The position numbers and the translations under genes are program-made. DNA of 64,000 nucleotides, taken from assembly GCF_020037025.1 (NCBI RefSeq), contig NZ_JAIQLH010000031.1, forward strand, positions 34,012 through 98,011, given 5' to 3'. Positions 53,407 to 62,791 of the stretch are shown here, in pieces. Under the pieces are notes generated by a model. The model had not been told where the DNA came from. It ran no database searches and worked only from the letters and a program-made list of their open reading frames with translations. This stretch comes from Streptomyces huiliensis (GTDB lineage: Bacteria; Actinomycetota; Actinomycetes; Streptomycetales; Streptomycetaceae). Position 1 is the first letter of the stretch. Every line of letters starts with the position of its first letter.

Positions 53407-55484
53407 GCACTCCGGCGAAGTCCGGCCCGGCGACTGCCGCCGGACCGGGGAAGCCGTCCGGGCAGCAGCCGGACGACCCGTCCGGGCAGCAGCCCGAGAC
53501 GTCATCCGGCACGTCGTCCGGCACACCGTCCGGGAAGGGGGCCCCGGCCCGGCGGGGGCCCGCGCCCGCGTCCGGCATAGCCCGTTTCATGGGCGGCCAG
53601 CCGACCGAGAAGTCCGCCGACTTCAAGGGTTCCAGCCGGCGCCTGCTCGCTCGCATGGGCCCCGAGAAGCCCATGCTCTGGGCCGTGCTGCTGCTCGGCC
53701 TGGCGAGCGTCGCGCTCACGGTGGCCGGCCCCAAGGTCCTCGGCCACGCCACCGACCTGATCTTCGCCGGCGTCGTCGGGCAGCAGATGGAGGCGGGCAC
53801 CACCAAGGCCCAGACCCTCGAATCCCTGCGCCACAACGGCCACGGCAACATCGCGGACGTCCTGTCCGGCGTCGACTTCACCCCCGGCCAGGGCATCGAC
53901 TTCGGCGCCGTCGGCAGCGTGCTCCTGTGGGTGCTGCTGATCTACGTCGCCGCGTCCGTCTTCGGCCTCGTCCAGGCACGGGTGGTCACCGCCGCCATCC
54001 AGCGCACCGTCTTCCGGCTGCGCCAGGACGTCGAGGAGAAACTGGGCCGGCTGCCGCTGAGCTACTTCGACAAGCAGCAGCGCGGCGAGATCCTCTCCCG
54101 GGCCACCAACGACATCGACAACATCGCCCAGACCTTCCAGCAGACCCTGAGCCAGATGATGGCCTCGCTGCTGACCATGGTCGGCGTGCTCGCGGTGATG
54201 TTCTGGATCTCCTGGCTGCTGGCCCTCGTCGCACTGATCACCGTCCCCGTCTCGGTGTACGTCGCCGCCGCCGTCGGCAAACGCGCACAGCCGCAGTTCG
54301 TCGCCCAATGGGCGTCCACGGGCCGGCTCAACGCGCATATCGAGGAGATGTACACGGGCCACTCGCTGGTGAAGGTCTTCGGCCGGCAGGAGGAGTCCGC
54401 GGCGACTTTCCGCAAGGAGAACGAGGAGCTTTACCGGGCGGGTTTCAAGGCGCAGTTCATATCCGGCGTCATCCAGCCGGCGATGATGTTCGTCGGAAAC
54501 CTCAACTACGTGCTCGTCGCCGTCGTCGGCGGCCTGCGGGTGGCGAGCGGCTCGCTGTCGATCGGTGACGTCCAGGCGTTCGTCCAGTACTCGCGCCAGT
54601 TCAGTCAGCCCCTGACGCAGGTCGCCTCCATGGCCAACCTTGTCCAGTCCGGCGTCGCCTCCGCCGAGCGCGTCTTCGAACTCCTCGACGCCGAGGAGCA
54701 GTCCCCGGACGCCGACGAGCGGACGCTCGGCCGGGTCCGCGGCGAGGTCGCCTTCGAGAACGTCTCCTTCCGCTACGAGCCGGACAAGCCGCTCATCGAG
54801 GACCTCTCGCTGACCGTCCGCCCCGGCCAGACCGTCGCCATCGTCGGCCCCACGGGCGCCGGCAAGACCACCCTGGTCAACCTGCTGATGCGCTTCTACG
54901 AGGTGAACGGCGGCCGCATCACGCTTGACGGCACCGACGTCGCCACCCTCTCCCGCGAGGAACTGCGCTCCCACATCGGCATGGTCCTCCAGGACACCTG
55001 GCTGTTCGGCGGCACCATCGCCGACAACATCGCCTACGGCGCCGACGGGGCCTCCGAGGAGCGCATCGTCGAGGCCGCCAAGGCCACCCACGTCGACCGC
55101 TTCGTCCGCACCCTGCCCGACGGCTACGACACGGTGATCGACGAGGAGGGCGGCAACGTCAGCGTCGGCGAGAAGCAGCTGATCACCATCGCCCGGGCCT
55201 TCCTCGCCGAGCCGGAGATCCTCATCCTCGACGAGGCCACCAGCTCGGTGGACACCCGCACCGAGGTGCTCATCCAGCAGGCCATGGCCGAACTGCGCTC
55301 CGGCCGCACCAGCTTCGTGATCGCCCACCGGCTGTCGACCATCCGCGACGCGGACGTGATCCTCGTGATGGAGTCCGGGCGCATCGTGGAACAGGGCGAC
55401 CACGAGTCGCTGCTGGCGGCGGACGGCGCTTACGCGCGGCTTTACGCGGCGCAGTTCGCGCAGCCGGTGGCGGAGGAGGCGTAG
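53403..55484 (+). CDS. ABC exporter half-transporter, canonical-site subunit
   Basis: A 693-residue partner of the preceding subunit. A disordered, PSGQQP-repeat N-terminus (~60 residues) precedes six membrane helices and a nucleotide-binding domain. Walker A is VGPTGAGKTT, signature NVSVGEKQL (unusual at the Gly positions), and Walker B LILDEATSSVD with the catalytic Glu present. The start GTG overlaps the previous stop (GTGA), ensuring coupled synthesis. Substrate unknown. Confidence 0.9.
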   Translation: MSTPAKSGPATAAGPGKPSGQQPDDPSGQQPETSSGTSSGTPSGKGAPARRGPAPASGIARFMGGQPTEKSADFKGSSRRLLARMGPEKPMLWAVLLLGLASVALTVAGPKVLGHATDLIFAGVVGQQMEAGTTKAQTLESLRHNGHGNIADVLSGVDFTPGQGIDFGAVGSVLLWVLLIYVAASVFGLVQARVVTAAIQRTVFRLRQDVEEKLGRLPLSYFDKQQRGEILSRATNDIDNIAQTFQQTLSQMMASLLTMVGVLAVMFWISWLLALVALITVPVSVYVAAAVGKRAQPQFVAQWASTGRLNAHIEEMYTGHSLVKVFGRQEESAATFRKENEELYRAGFKAQFISGVIQPAMMFVGNLNYVLVAVVGGLRVASGSLSIGDVQAFVQYSRQFSQPLTQVASMANLVQSGVASAERVFELLDAEEQSPDADERTLGRVRGEVAFENVSFRYEPDKPLIEDLSLTVRPGQTVAIVGPTGAGKTTLVNLLMRFYEVNGGRITLDGTDVATLSREELRSHIGMVLQDTWLFGGTIADNIAYGADGASEERIVEAAKATHVDRFVRTLPDGYDTVIDEEGGNVSVGEKQLITIARAFLAEPEILILDEATSSVDTRTEVLIQQAMAELRSGRTSFVIAHRLSTIRDADVILVMESGRIVEQGDHESLLAADGAYARLYAAQFAQPVAEEA

Positions 55485-55486
55485 GG

Positions 55487-55717
55487 GGCCCGGTCCCTCC
55501 CCTTCGCCGTTTCCTGGGGCTGTGCCCCAGACCCCGCTTGTCGCGGCTGCGCCGCTCGTCCTCAAACTCCCCCAGAGGGGGCGCCCCCAACGGGCTGATA
55601 TAGCCGGTCCGGCGTTTGAGGACTGGGGGTGCCCCCTCTGGGGGAGCCCGCAGGGTGCTTCGGGGGTGCGGGGGCTCGCCCCCGCGAGAAACGGTGAAAG
55701 GGCGGGGCTGGGGCCTC
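55487..55717. repeat. Recurring G-rich intergenic repeat, copy 4 (duplicated internally)
   Basis: The longest copy. CCTGGGGCTGTGCCCCAG hairpin, CGTCCTCAAACTCCCCCAG, GTTTGAGGACTGGGGGTGCC, GGGGGTGCGGGGGCTCGCC and GAGAAACGGTGAAAGGG. The GTTTGAGGAC and CCCCCAGAGGGGG parts each occur twice, in opposite orientations. It lies between convergent ABC exporter and hydrolase genes. Confidence 0.65.
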
Positions 55718-56569
55718 CTACTCCCCGACCACCCACCGGGCGATCCGCCGCAGCAACGGCACCGGCGCAGCCGACTCCGCGTGCCCGAACCCCCGCTCGA
55801 TCCACAGCTCCGTGGCCGCCGGATCCCCGGCCGCCGCGAGCGCCCGCCCGTGCTCCAGCGGAAAGTAAGCATCCCGATCGCCGTGCACGATCAGAACCCG
55901 CCGAGGCCCGATCAGCCGCACCGCCGCCACCGGCGACACCGGCACCGGATCCCACTCGGCGGAGTGCACCCGGGTGCGCAGCGCCCAGCGGGCCACCGCG
56001 CGCCCGGCGGGGCGGGTCACCGCCCAGTGCAGCCGCCGCATGGGGGCCGTTCCCCGGTAGAACCAGCGGGCGGGCGCGCTCACGGACACGACCATGTCGG
56101 CGTGTGCCCCCGTGCGCCCCTCGTGCTCTCGGCCGGTATCCGGGAGGTACAGGCCACCGTGGCGCAGTGCCACCGAGCCGCCCATCGAGAAGCCGACCGT
56201 CGCCACCCGCTCGTAGCCCAGCCGGCGGGCCCAGCCGACGGCCGCGGCCAGGTCCAGGACCTCCCGGTCGCCGACGGTGGAGTGACCACCCGAACGGCCG
56301 TGTCCCCGGAAGGAGAACGTGATCACGGCCGTGTGCTGGGCGAACACCGCGGCCGCCCGGCGCAGGGCGGGCCGGTCGAGTGCTCCCGTGAAGCCGTGCG
56401 CGAGCACGACGGCCGGGGGCCGCGGGCCCTTCCCGGACGGGGGCGGTCCGGGCTGGTGGGCGGCCTCCACCCGCACGCCGTCGGCTGTCAAGAGGACGAT
56501 GCGATGACCACCCGAAGTGATCGACGAAACACAAGGTCGGGCAAAGTCGTCGGCGCCCGGGAAAGTCAT
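55718..56569 (-). CDS. Alpha/beta hydrolase
   Basis: A 283-residue alpha/beta-fold hydrolase. The oxyanion HGF motif is in VLAHGFTGALD, the nucleophile Ser in VGFSMGGSV, Asp in VHGDRDAYF and His in GFGHAESA. ATG 56569 begins the first beta strand region (HRIVLLTADGVRVEA); longer readings run antisense to glnR. No lid or signal peptide is seen, so it is probably cytoplasmic. Divergent from glnR. Confidence 0.88.
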   Translation of the reverse strand: MTFPGADDFARPCVSSITSGGHRIVLLTADGVRVEAAHQPGPPPSGKGPRPPAVVLAHGFTGALDRPALRRAAAVFAQHTAVITFSFRGHGRSGGHSTVGDREVLDLAAAVGWARRLGYERVATVGFSMGGSVALRHGGLYLPDTGREHEGRTGAHADMVVSVSAPARWFYRGTAPMRRLHWAVTRPAGRAVARWALRTRVHSAEWDPVPVSPVAAVRLIGPRRVLIVHGDRDAYFPLEHGRALAAAGDPAATELWIERGFGHAESAAPVPLLRRIARWVVGE

Positions 56570-56754
56570 GTGGGCTATTCTGCTGCGCAGAGAGGATCCG
56601 GGCAGAGTCGCCCCCGGGTCCTTTTGTGCATTCGGACGTGCGCGCCCCGCGGACGACCGGGCGCACGCGTGCTTCCGGGCGCGCACCCGCACACTCCCCC
56701 AGCACCACGCCTGGGTGGTACCCCCGTCGCAGGGACCGAGGAGGAACCGACGCC

Positions 56755-56844
56755 ATGGGCGAGCGAAGCGCGCACGACAGGAACGGCAGCACTGCCGGCA
56801 GGCCGGGGGAGAGGACGGACAACGGGGCGGGTGACCGTCGATGA
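56755..56844 (+). CDS. 29-aa ORF coupled to glnR
   Basis: A very short, Gly/Arg/Asp-rich ORF ([20 protein letters not shown]...) with a strong GGAGGAACC ribosome binding site eight bases upstream. Its stop overlaps the glnR ATG (ATGA). The peptide has no structured motif, so its role may be to deliver ribosomes to glnR rather than to act as a protein. Confidence 0.5.
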   Translation: MGERSAHDRNGSTAGRPGERTDNGAGDRR

Positions 56845-57644
56845 GCTCCCTCCTGCTGCTGACCAACGCCCTCCAGCCCTCCGCCGAGGTGCTGCCCGCG
56901 CTCGGGCTGCTGCTGCACAGCGTCCGCGTCGCCCCCGCCGAGGGCCCCGCGCTCGTGGACGTGCCGGGGGCCGACGTCATACTGATCGACGGCCGGCGGG
57001 ACCTCCCGCACATCCGCAGCCTCTGCCAGCTGCTGCGCTCCACCGGCCCCGGCTGCCCGCTGCTCCTCGTCGTCACCGAGGGCGGCCTGGCCGCCGTCAC
57101 CGCCGACTGGGGCGTGGACGACGTCCTCCTCGACACCGCGGGCCCCGCCGAGGTGGAGGCCCGGCTGCGGCTGGCCATGGGCCGGCAGCAGATCTCCACG
57201 GACGACAGCCCCATGGAGATCCGCACCGGCGACCTGTCCGTGGACGAGGCGACGTACAGCGCCAAGCTCAAGGGGCAGGTGCTGGACCTCACCTTCAAGG
57301 AGTTCGAGCTGCTGAAGTACCTGGCCCAGCATCCGGGCCGGGTCTTCACCCGGGCGCAGCTCCTCCAGGAGGTGTGGGGGTACGACTACTTCGGCGGCAC
57401 CCGGACCGTGGACGTCCACGTGCGGCGGCTGCGGGCGAAGCTGGGGCCCGAGCACGAGTCGCTGATCGGGACCGTCCGCAACGTCGGCTACCGGTTCGTG
57501 CTGCCGGAGAAACCGGACAAGAACGAGAAGACGGACGCTCCCGCGCCGACGGCCGAACGGGTGGCGGAGCCGCCGGCCCGGACCCCCGCCGCGGAGCCGC
57601 CGGCCCCCGGCCGAACAAAGAGTCCGCGACCGGCCAAACGGTAG
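56841..57644 (+). CDS. glnR: GlnR, global nitrogen-metabolism regulator
   Basis: A 267-residue OmpR-type regulator recognised by its N-terminus [20 protein letters not shown] and the [20 protein letters not shown] segment. It has an atypical receiver domain, without the usual acidic pocket but with [10 protein letters not shown] at the phosphosite position, and a C-terminal winged helix ([25 protein letters not shown]). It activates glnA, amtB and other nitrogen genes and responds to nitrogen status largely without classical phosphorylation. A disordered Pro/Ala/Glu tail follows the winged helix. Confidence 0.95.
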   Translation: MSSLLLLTNALQPSAEVLPALGLLLHSVRVAPAEGPALVDVPGADVILIDGRRDLPHIRSLCQLLRSTGPGCPLLLVVTEGGLAAVTADWGVDDVLLDTAGPAEVEARLRLAMGRQQISTDDSPMEIRTGDLSVDEATYSAKLKGQVLDLTFKEFELLKYLAQHPGRVFTRAQLLQEVWGYDYFGGTRTVDVHVRRLRAKLGPEHESLIGTVRNVGYRFVLPEKPDKNEKTDAPAPTAERVAEPPARTPAAEPPAPGRTKSPRPAKR

Positions 57645-57668
57645 GTGGACCCGCGTAGACTGCCGCGC

Positions 57669-58697
57669 GTGGCCAAGGTGACGCGGGACGATGTGGCGAG
57701 ACTGGCGGGGACATCCACCGCGGTGGTCAGCTATGTCATCAACAACGGACCGCGCCCGGTGGCACCGGCGACGCGGGAGCGGGTGCTGGCCGCGATCAAG
57801 GAGCTCGGCTACCGGCCGGACCGGGTGGCCCAGGCGATGGCCTCCCGCCGCACGGACCTCATAGGCCTGATCGTCCCGGACGCCCGCCAGCCCTTCTTCG
57901 CGGAGATGGCGCACGCGGTCGAACAGGCCGCGGCCGAGCGCGGCAAGATGGTCCTGGTCGGGAACTCCGACTACCTCGACGAACGCGAAGTGCACTACCT
58001 GCGGGCCTTCCTGGGCATGCGGGTCTCCGGCCTCATCCTGATCAGCCAGGGCCCGAGCGAGCACGCCGCCATAGAGATCGACGCGTGGGACGCCCGCGTG
58101 GTCCTCATGCACCGCCGCCCCGACGCGATCGACGACGTCGCCGTGGTGACGGACGACATCGGCGGCGCCCAGCTCGCCACCCGCCACCTCCTGGAGCACG
58201 GCCACCCCTACGTCGCCTGCCTCGGCGGCACCGAGCACACCCCGGCCGTCGGCGACCCGGTCACCGACCACGTCGAGGGCTGGCGCCGGGCCATGCGCGA
58301 GGCCGGCAAGTCCACCGAGGGCCGGCTCTTCCACGCCCCCTACAACCGCTATGACGCCTACAAGGTGGCCCTGGACCTGCTGTCCGGCCCGGACCGCCCG
58401 CCCGCCGTCGTCTGCGCCACCGACGACCAGGCCATCGGCGTGCTGCGCGCGGCCCGGGAGCTGCGCATCGACGTCCCCGGCGAGCTGGCCGTCGCCGGCT
58501 TCGACGACGTCAAGGAGGCGGCGCTCACCGACCCGCCGCTGACCACCGTGGCCTCCGACCGGCAGGCGATGGCCCGCTCGGCCGTCGACCTGGTGCTGGA
58601 CGACGGCCTGCGGTTCGCGGGGACCCGGCGGGAGCGGCTGAAGCAGTTCCCCTCGGCGCTGGTCGTCCGGCGGTCGTGCGGGTGCGGCGGGGAGTAG
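57669..58697 (+). CDS. LacI-family transcriptional regulator
   Basis: A ~342-residue LacI/GalR regulator. N-terminal [23 protein letters not shown] with hinge [20 protein letters not shown], then a sugar-binding-like domain, and a C-terminal Cys-rich end (RRSCGCGGE) common in this subfamily. Starts at GTG 57669, 24 bp after glnR, so co-transcription is likely. Ligand unknown. Confidence 0.88.
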   Translation: MAKVTRDDVARLAGTSTAVVSYVINNGPRPVAPATRERVLAAIKELGYRPDRVAQAMASRRTDLIGLIVPDARQPFFAEMAHAVEQAAAERGKMVLVGNSDYLDEREVHYLRAFLGMRVSGLILISQGPSEHAAIEIDAWDARVVLMHRRPDAIDDVAVVTDDIGGAQLATRHLLEHGHPYVACLGGTEHTPAVGDPVTDHVEGWRRAMREAGKSTEGRLFHAPYNRYDAYKVALDLLSGPDRPPAVVCATDDQAIGVLRAARELRIDVPGELAVAGFDDVKEAALTDPPLTTVASDRQAMARSAVDLVLDDGLRFAGTRRERLKQFPSALVVRRSCGCGGE

Positions 58698-58876
58698 GGA
58701 ACCTCCTCCTCCGGGGCCCCGGCACCGGGTGCGCGGCCATCGCAGGCCGCGCCACCACTTCCGTCCCGATCTTTCCTGCCTTCGCTGCTTCTGCGGCTTC
58801 TGTCGCCCCCGCTGTCGCCAGGGCAGTCGGCGTTCCCGCGGTCGCCGGTGCCCCCGACGCCCCGCGCTCGTCCCGT

Positions 58877-60106
58877 TCACGGCCGCAGCCGTGCCTGGAC
58901 GAGGGCCTGCGAACCGTCCGTGCGCCACGTCGGCCGCGCGGCGTCCAGCCGGTCGACCGTCTCCTTCGGAAGCCCCACGGCCACCTCGGACTTCAGGGTG
59001 CGCAGCGCGACGAGCGAACCCGGCACACCGGCCACGGCGTCCGCGAACGGAAGGTCCGCGGGCCAGGCGCGGTCGCCCACCAGCCGCCGGTAGTTGAGGT
59101 CGCCCTTGACCACCCACAGGGCGGCCGGGGCGAGGGCGGCGCGGAGGTCGGCGGGCATGCTGTCGAAGCCGAGGGGCGAGCAGTGGAAGGCGTGGGTGGT
59201 CTGCCGGAGCCGGCCCGTCGCGGCGGCGTCCCGCAGGCGCCGGGCCGCCGCCCCCGCCTCGTTCCGGAAGGCGGCCATGCGCACCAGACAGTCCCGGACG
59301 TCCGAGGCCGTGGCGTCGGAGACGTAGTACGGCCGCGGTTTGACGTGCAGGACCACGGACGCCGTGCGCCCGGTCGTCAGCAGGTGGTCCGCGAGGAGGA
59401 GGTCGGCGAGCAGCTCCCGGCCCGCGTTGTCGAGGACCAGGTGGACGTCGCCCGGCGGGCGCCGGCTGACGTGTCTCCAGAGCGCCTCGACGTCGTCCGC
59501 GAGGAGGGGGACGCCGGAGCCGTCCGTACCGTCCGGGGCGTCACCGTCCGCAGGGTCGGTGACCGCCCGCACCAGCCGGAACCCGAGGTCGGCGCGGTTG
59601 CCGTAGAGGGAGGCCAGGACCAGGGCGCGGAACGCCTCGTCGGGCGGCGTGCCGGCGAGTCCGTCGAGCCAGGCGGTGTCGGACTCCAGCCCGGGGTCCG
59701 CCAGCTCGGCGCTCTTCATGGGCGCGAACGGGTCGACGCCCTGCCACGGGCCGGGGGAGAAGTAATCGACGCACTCCAGCAGGCGTAGGTAGAAGTAGCT
59801 CTCCGCCCACAGGAACGGTGCCTCGCTCCACGGCCGGCCGAACCGGCGCCGGTCCCGGGCCGCCCACGGAGCGACCGCGGCCGTCTCCGGCGTCGGCGGC
59901 CGGACCCTGCCCGTGCGCGACTCGTCCAGCAGGGCCTCCAGGCGGGCGCGCTGCTCCGGCCCGTACGGATTGCCCTCGCACAGCCGCCGGACGAGGGCGG
60001 GGTGCCGTTCGTGGAACACCCCCCAGCCGTACTCGCCGGGGTCGGCGATGCCGTAGGCGGGGGCCGTGCCGTTCGCGTCCGTCGGTGTCGTCGTCATCGC
60101 CGTCAT
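58877..60106 (-). CDS. ARMT1-like damage-control phosphatase (DUF89)
   Basis: A 409-residue DUF89 protein with the family motifs FLWAESYFYLRLLE, VLDNAGRELLADLLLADHLL (metal-binding Asp/Asn) and VLHVKPRPYYVSDA, plus KGDLNYRRL. Such metal-dependent phosphatases remove damaged or excess phosphometabolites. The start ATG 60106 has GGAGCG upstream. The next ~395 bp to 60501 hold only the promoter of the protease gene. Confidence 0.85.
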   Translation of the reverse strand: MTAMTTTPTDANGTAPAYGIADPGEYGWGVFHERHPALVRRLCEGNPYGPEQRARLEALLDESRTGRVRPPTPETAAVAPWAARDRRRFGRPWSEAPFLWAESYFYLRLLECVDYFSPGPWQGVDPFAPMKSAELADPGLESDTAWLDGLAGTPPDEAFRALVLASLYGNRADLGFRLVRAVTDPADGDAPDGTDGSGVPLLADDVEALWRHVSRRPPGDVHLVLDNAGRELLADLLLADHLLTTGRTASVVLHVKPRPYYVSDATASDVRDCLVRMAAFRNEAGAAARRLRDAAATGRLRQTTHAFHCSPLGFDSMPADLRAALAPAALWVVKGDLNYRRLVGDRAWPADLPFADAVAGVPGSLVALRTLKSEVAVGLPKETVDRLDAARPTWRTDGSQALVQARLRP

Positions 60107-60449
60107 CGTCCTCGCTCCTTGAATGCTTCGGGCGCACGTGGGTGCTGCCGGGAACGCCGTGTGGGTGGGCGGAGGGAGATCGGGGAGCGGCCCGGCCCTG
60201 TGCTCCCGGAGCCGTCCTGCCCCTCCGCAACATCAGGATGCCCGGCGGAAAGCGCCGTATCGCCCGTTCGGCCCATGAGGGAACCCTGTCAGGGGCGCTC
60301 GGGGTCGCCGTCGCGCCGTCCCATGCCGCCCCATGCCGTCCCGGCCGAATCCGGCGGCCCGCCGCGCCACCTGCGACCCACCCGCGCCCCACCCGCGCCC
60401 CCGCCCGTGCCTCGGGCCTTTATCCGGACCGCACACCCTTCTGGCGAGC

Positions 60450-60478
60450 TTCTCAGCGCTCACTCAGACTGTTCTCAT
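60450..60478 (+). promoter_or_regulatory. Three 11-bp-spaced direct repeats, probable MprA-type binding site
   Basis: CTCAG, CTCAG and CTCAT start at 60452, 60463 and 60474, exactly 11 bp apart, with TTCTCA at both ends. Direct repeats with one-turn spacing are typical of OmpR-family response regulators. Mycobacterial MprA boxes are described as 8-bp direct repeats separated by 3 bp. It lies 24 bp upstream of the protease start. Confidence 0.55.
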
Positions 60479-60501
60479 GAACAGGGAGGACAGTCATACA
60501 T

Positions 60502-61833
60502 ATGACGACGGAGAACCCCCGCCCGAGCGGTCACCAGCATCCTGAGTCCCCCCGCGCCTACCCCGCCCCGCCGGTTCACCCGCCCCAGGGCCCGGTGAGC
60601 ACGCCGGACGGCTCCACGGTCTGGCCCGGCGGCACCCACGGGCACGACCCTTACGGGAGCGGCCCCTACGGGTCCGGCGCCCACTCCGCCGAAGCACACC
60701 CCTCCGGCGCTCACCCCGCGGGCGCCCATTCCGCCGACATGGACGTCACCGGCCCGTACCCCGCCGGCACGTACGCCACCGGCGTGCACCGCGCCGGCCC
60801 GGGCGGCGGCCCCGGCGGTCCGGCCGGTCCGGCAGACCTCATAGGACTCGCAGACCCCGCAGGCCCCGCAGCCCCCGCCGGCCCCCTCGGCCCCGGCGGC
60901 TACGCCGGATTCGGCACCCCCGCTCCGTCCCCCGAGCCACACCGCCGGCGCCGGAGCGCCCGTACCCTCATCGCGACCTGCGCCCTCGTCGCCGCCCTGG
61001 TCGGCGGCGGATCCGCCGCGCTGGTCTCGGGGCTGACGGGTGGCGGCGACGACCCCGGCCGACCGACCCCGGTGCAGAACGCGGCCAGCCGCAGCGCGGG
61101 CGTCACCGCCGTCGCGCAGGCCGTCAGCCCCAGCATCGTGGAGATCAAGGCGGCCACCTCCGGCGGCCGGTCCACCGGCTCCGGCGTGATCGTCAGCGCG
61201 AACGGCGAAGTGATCACCAACAACCACGTCGTCGCCGGCGCGGACACCGTCCAGGTCACCCTGCACGACGGCACGACCAAGAACGCCAAGGTCGTCGGCA
61301 CCGACCCCGGCAAGGACCTCGCCCTCCTCAAGATCGACGGAGCGAACGGGCTCAAGCCCGCCAAGCTGGGCGACTCCGGCAAGCTCCAGGTCGGCGACCA
61401 GGTCGTCGCCATCGGCTCGCCCGAGGGCCTGACCGGCACCGTCACCAGCGGGATCGTTTCCGCTCTCAACCGCGAGGTCACCGTCCCCAAGGAGCAGGGC
61501 GGCGGCCAGGGCGGCGGGCGGCAGCGCGGCAACGGCCCCCAGTGGCCGTTCGAGTTCGGCGGCGAGCAGTACAACGGCGACACCGGCTCGTCCAAGACCA
61601 CCTACAAGGCGATCCAGACCGACGCCTCCCTCAACCCGGGCAACTCCGGCGGCGCGCTCATCAACATGAACGGCGAGATCGTGGGCATCAACTCGGCCAT
61701 GTTCGCGCCCGGTTCCGGTGGCGGCGGCGGATCGTCCGACTCCGCGGGCAGCGTCGGCCTCGGCTTCGCCATCCCGGTCAACGACGTCAAGGCCGATCTG
61801 GCCGGTCTCCGCGCGGGCGGCAGCGGCGACTGA
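60502..61833 (+). CDS. HtrA/PepD-like membrane-anchored serine protease without PDZ domain
   Basis: A 443-residue protein. A ~150-residue Pro/Gly/His-rich cytoplasmic segment precedes a single membrane helix (RTLIATCALVAALVGGGSAA). An extracellular trypsin-like domain follows, with catalytic His in ITNNHVV, Asp in GKDLALLKI and Ser in NPGNSGGALIN. It ends right after AIPVNDVKADL, where HtrA family members would begin a PDZ domain, so it lacks one. It should degrade misfolded secreted proteins. Precedes a two-component pair in the MprAB-PepD arrangement. Confidence 0.9.
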   Translation: MTTENPRPSGHQHPESPRAYPAPPVHPPQGPVSTPDGSTVWPGGTHGHDPYGSGPYGSGAHSAEAHPSGAHPAGAHSADMDVTGPYPAGTYATGVHRAGPGGGPGGPAGPADLIGLADPAGPAAPAGPLGPGGYAGFGTPAPSPEPHRRRRSARTLIATCALVAALVGGGSAALVSGLTGGGDDPGRPTPVQNAASRSAGVTAVAQAVSPSIVEIKAATSGGRSTGSGVIVSANGEVITNNHVVAGADTVQVTLHDGTTKNAKVVGTDPGKDLALLKIDGANGLKPAKLGDSGKLQVGDQVVAIGSPEGLTGTVTSGIVSALNREVTVPKEQGGGQGGGRQRGNGPQWPFEFGGEQYNGDTGSSKTTYKAIQTDASLNPGNSGGALINMNGEIVGINSAMFAPGSGGGGGSSDSAGSVGLGFAIPVNDVKADLAGLRAGGSGD

Positions 61834-61969
61834 GCCGCGCCGCACAGCGTGGGAAGCTGAGGTGCCGACAGACCGGCCGCCGGCCGCCGGCCGCCGAGGT
61901 GACCGCCGAGCCGGGACGGGTGCCGGGAGATGCCCGGGCGCCCGCCGAAAGAACACGTGAGGAACGTCG

Positions 61970-62791
61970 ATGAGCTCCGCCGACCCGTCCGCGTCCACGA
62001 CCGCGCACGCCGCCGCGCCCACCCGCATCCTGGTCGTCGACGACGAGCCCGCCGTCCGGGAGGCGCTGCGCCGCAGCCTCGCCTTCGAGGGCTACGGCAC
62101 CGAACTGGCCGTCGACGGCCTGGACGCGCTCGCCAAGGTCACGGCGTACGAGCCCGAACTGATCGTTCTCGACGTGCTCATGCCCCGCATGGACGGCCTC
62201 ACCGCCGCCCGCCGGCTGCGCGCCGCCGGCGTCACCACGCCCATCCTCATGCTCACCGCCCGCGACACCGTCGGCGACCGCGTCACCGGCCTCGACGCCG
62301 GCGCGGACGACTACCTCGTCAAGCCGTTCGAACTCGACGAGCTGTTCGCCCGCATCCGCGCCCTGCTGCGCCGCAGCGCGTACACCGCCCCCGCCGCGCC
62401 CGAGGAGACGCACGTCCTCACCTTCGCCGACCTGCGCATGGACCTCGCCACACGGGAGGTCGCCCGCGGTGCCCGCCATGTGGAGCTGACCCGCACCGAG
62501 TTCACCCTCCTGGAGCTCTTCCTCGCCCACCCCCGCCAGGTGCTCACGCGGGAGCAGATCCTCAAGCACGTCTGGGGCTTCGAGTTCGAGCCGTCGTCCA
62601 ACTCCCTGGACGTCTACGTGATGTACCTGCGGCGCAAGACCGAGGCGGGCGGCGAACCGCGCCTCGTCCACACCGTGCGCGGCGTCGGCTACGTCCTCCG
62701 GGCGGACGACGCCGTGAAGGCGGACGACGCTGTGAGGGCCCACGGCGCCGCAAGGGCGCACGGCGCGGAACGGGCGGACGGCGTCGAATGA
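61970..62791 (+). CDS. OmpR-family response regulator, MprA-like
   Basis: A 273-residue regulator: receiver domain with the acidic pair in VVDDEPAV, phosphoacceptor Asp in [13 protein letters not shown], Thr in LMLTARD and Lys in [10 protein letters not shown]. The winged helix has [15 protein letters not shown] and VRGVGYVL. An Ala/Asp/His-rich tail follows. Its stop overlaps the kinase ATG (ATGA). Likely binds the 11-bp repeats upstream of the protease. Confidence 0.92.
   Translation: MSSADPSASTTAHAAAPTRILVVDDEPAVREALRRSLAFEGYGTELAVDGLDALAKVTAYEPELIVLDVLMPRMDGLTAARRLRAAGVTTPILMLTARDTVGDRVTGLDAGADDYLVKPFELDELFARIRALLRRSAYTAPAAPEETHVLTFADLRMDLATREVARGARHVELTRTEFTLLELFLAHPRQVLTREQILKHVWGFEFEPSSNSLDVYVMYLRRKTEAGGEPRLVHTVRGVGYVLRADDAVKADDAVRAHGAARAHGAERADGVE

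Noticed and set aside
53502..59117. An 1871-codon minus-strand open frame
   Set aside because: It runs antisense to the ABC exporter, glnR and LacI genes and has typical high-GC shadow composition.
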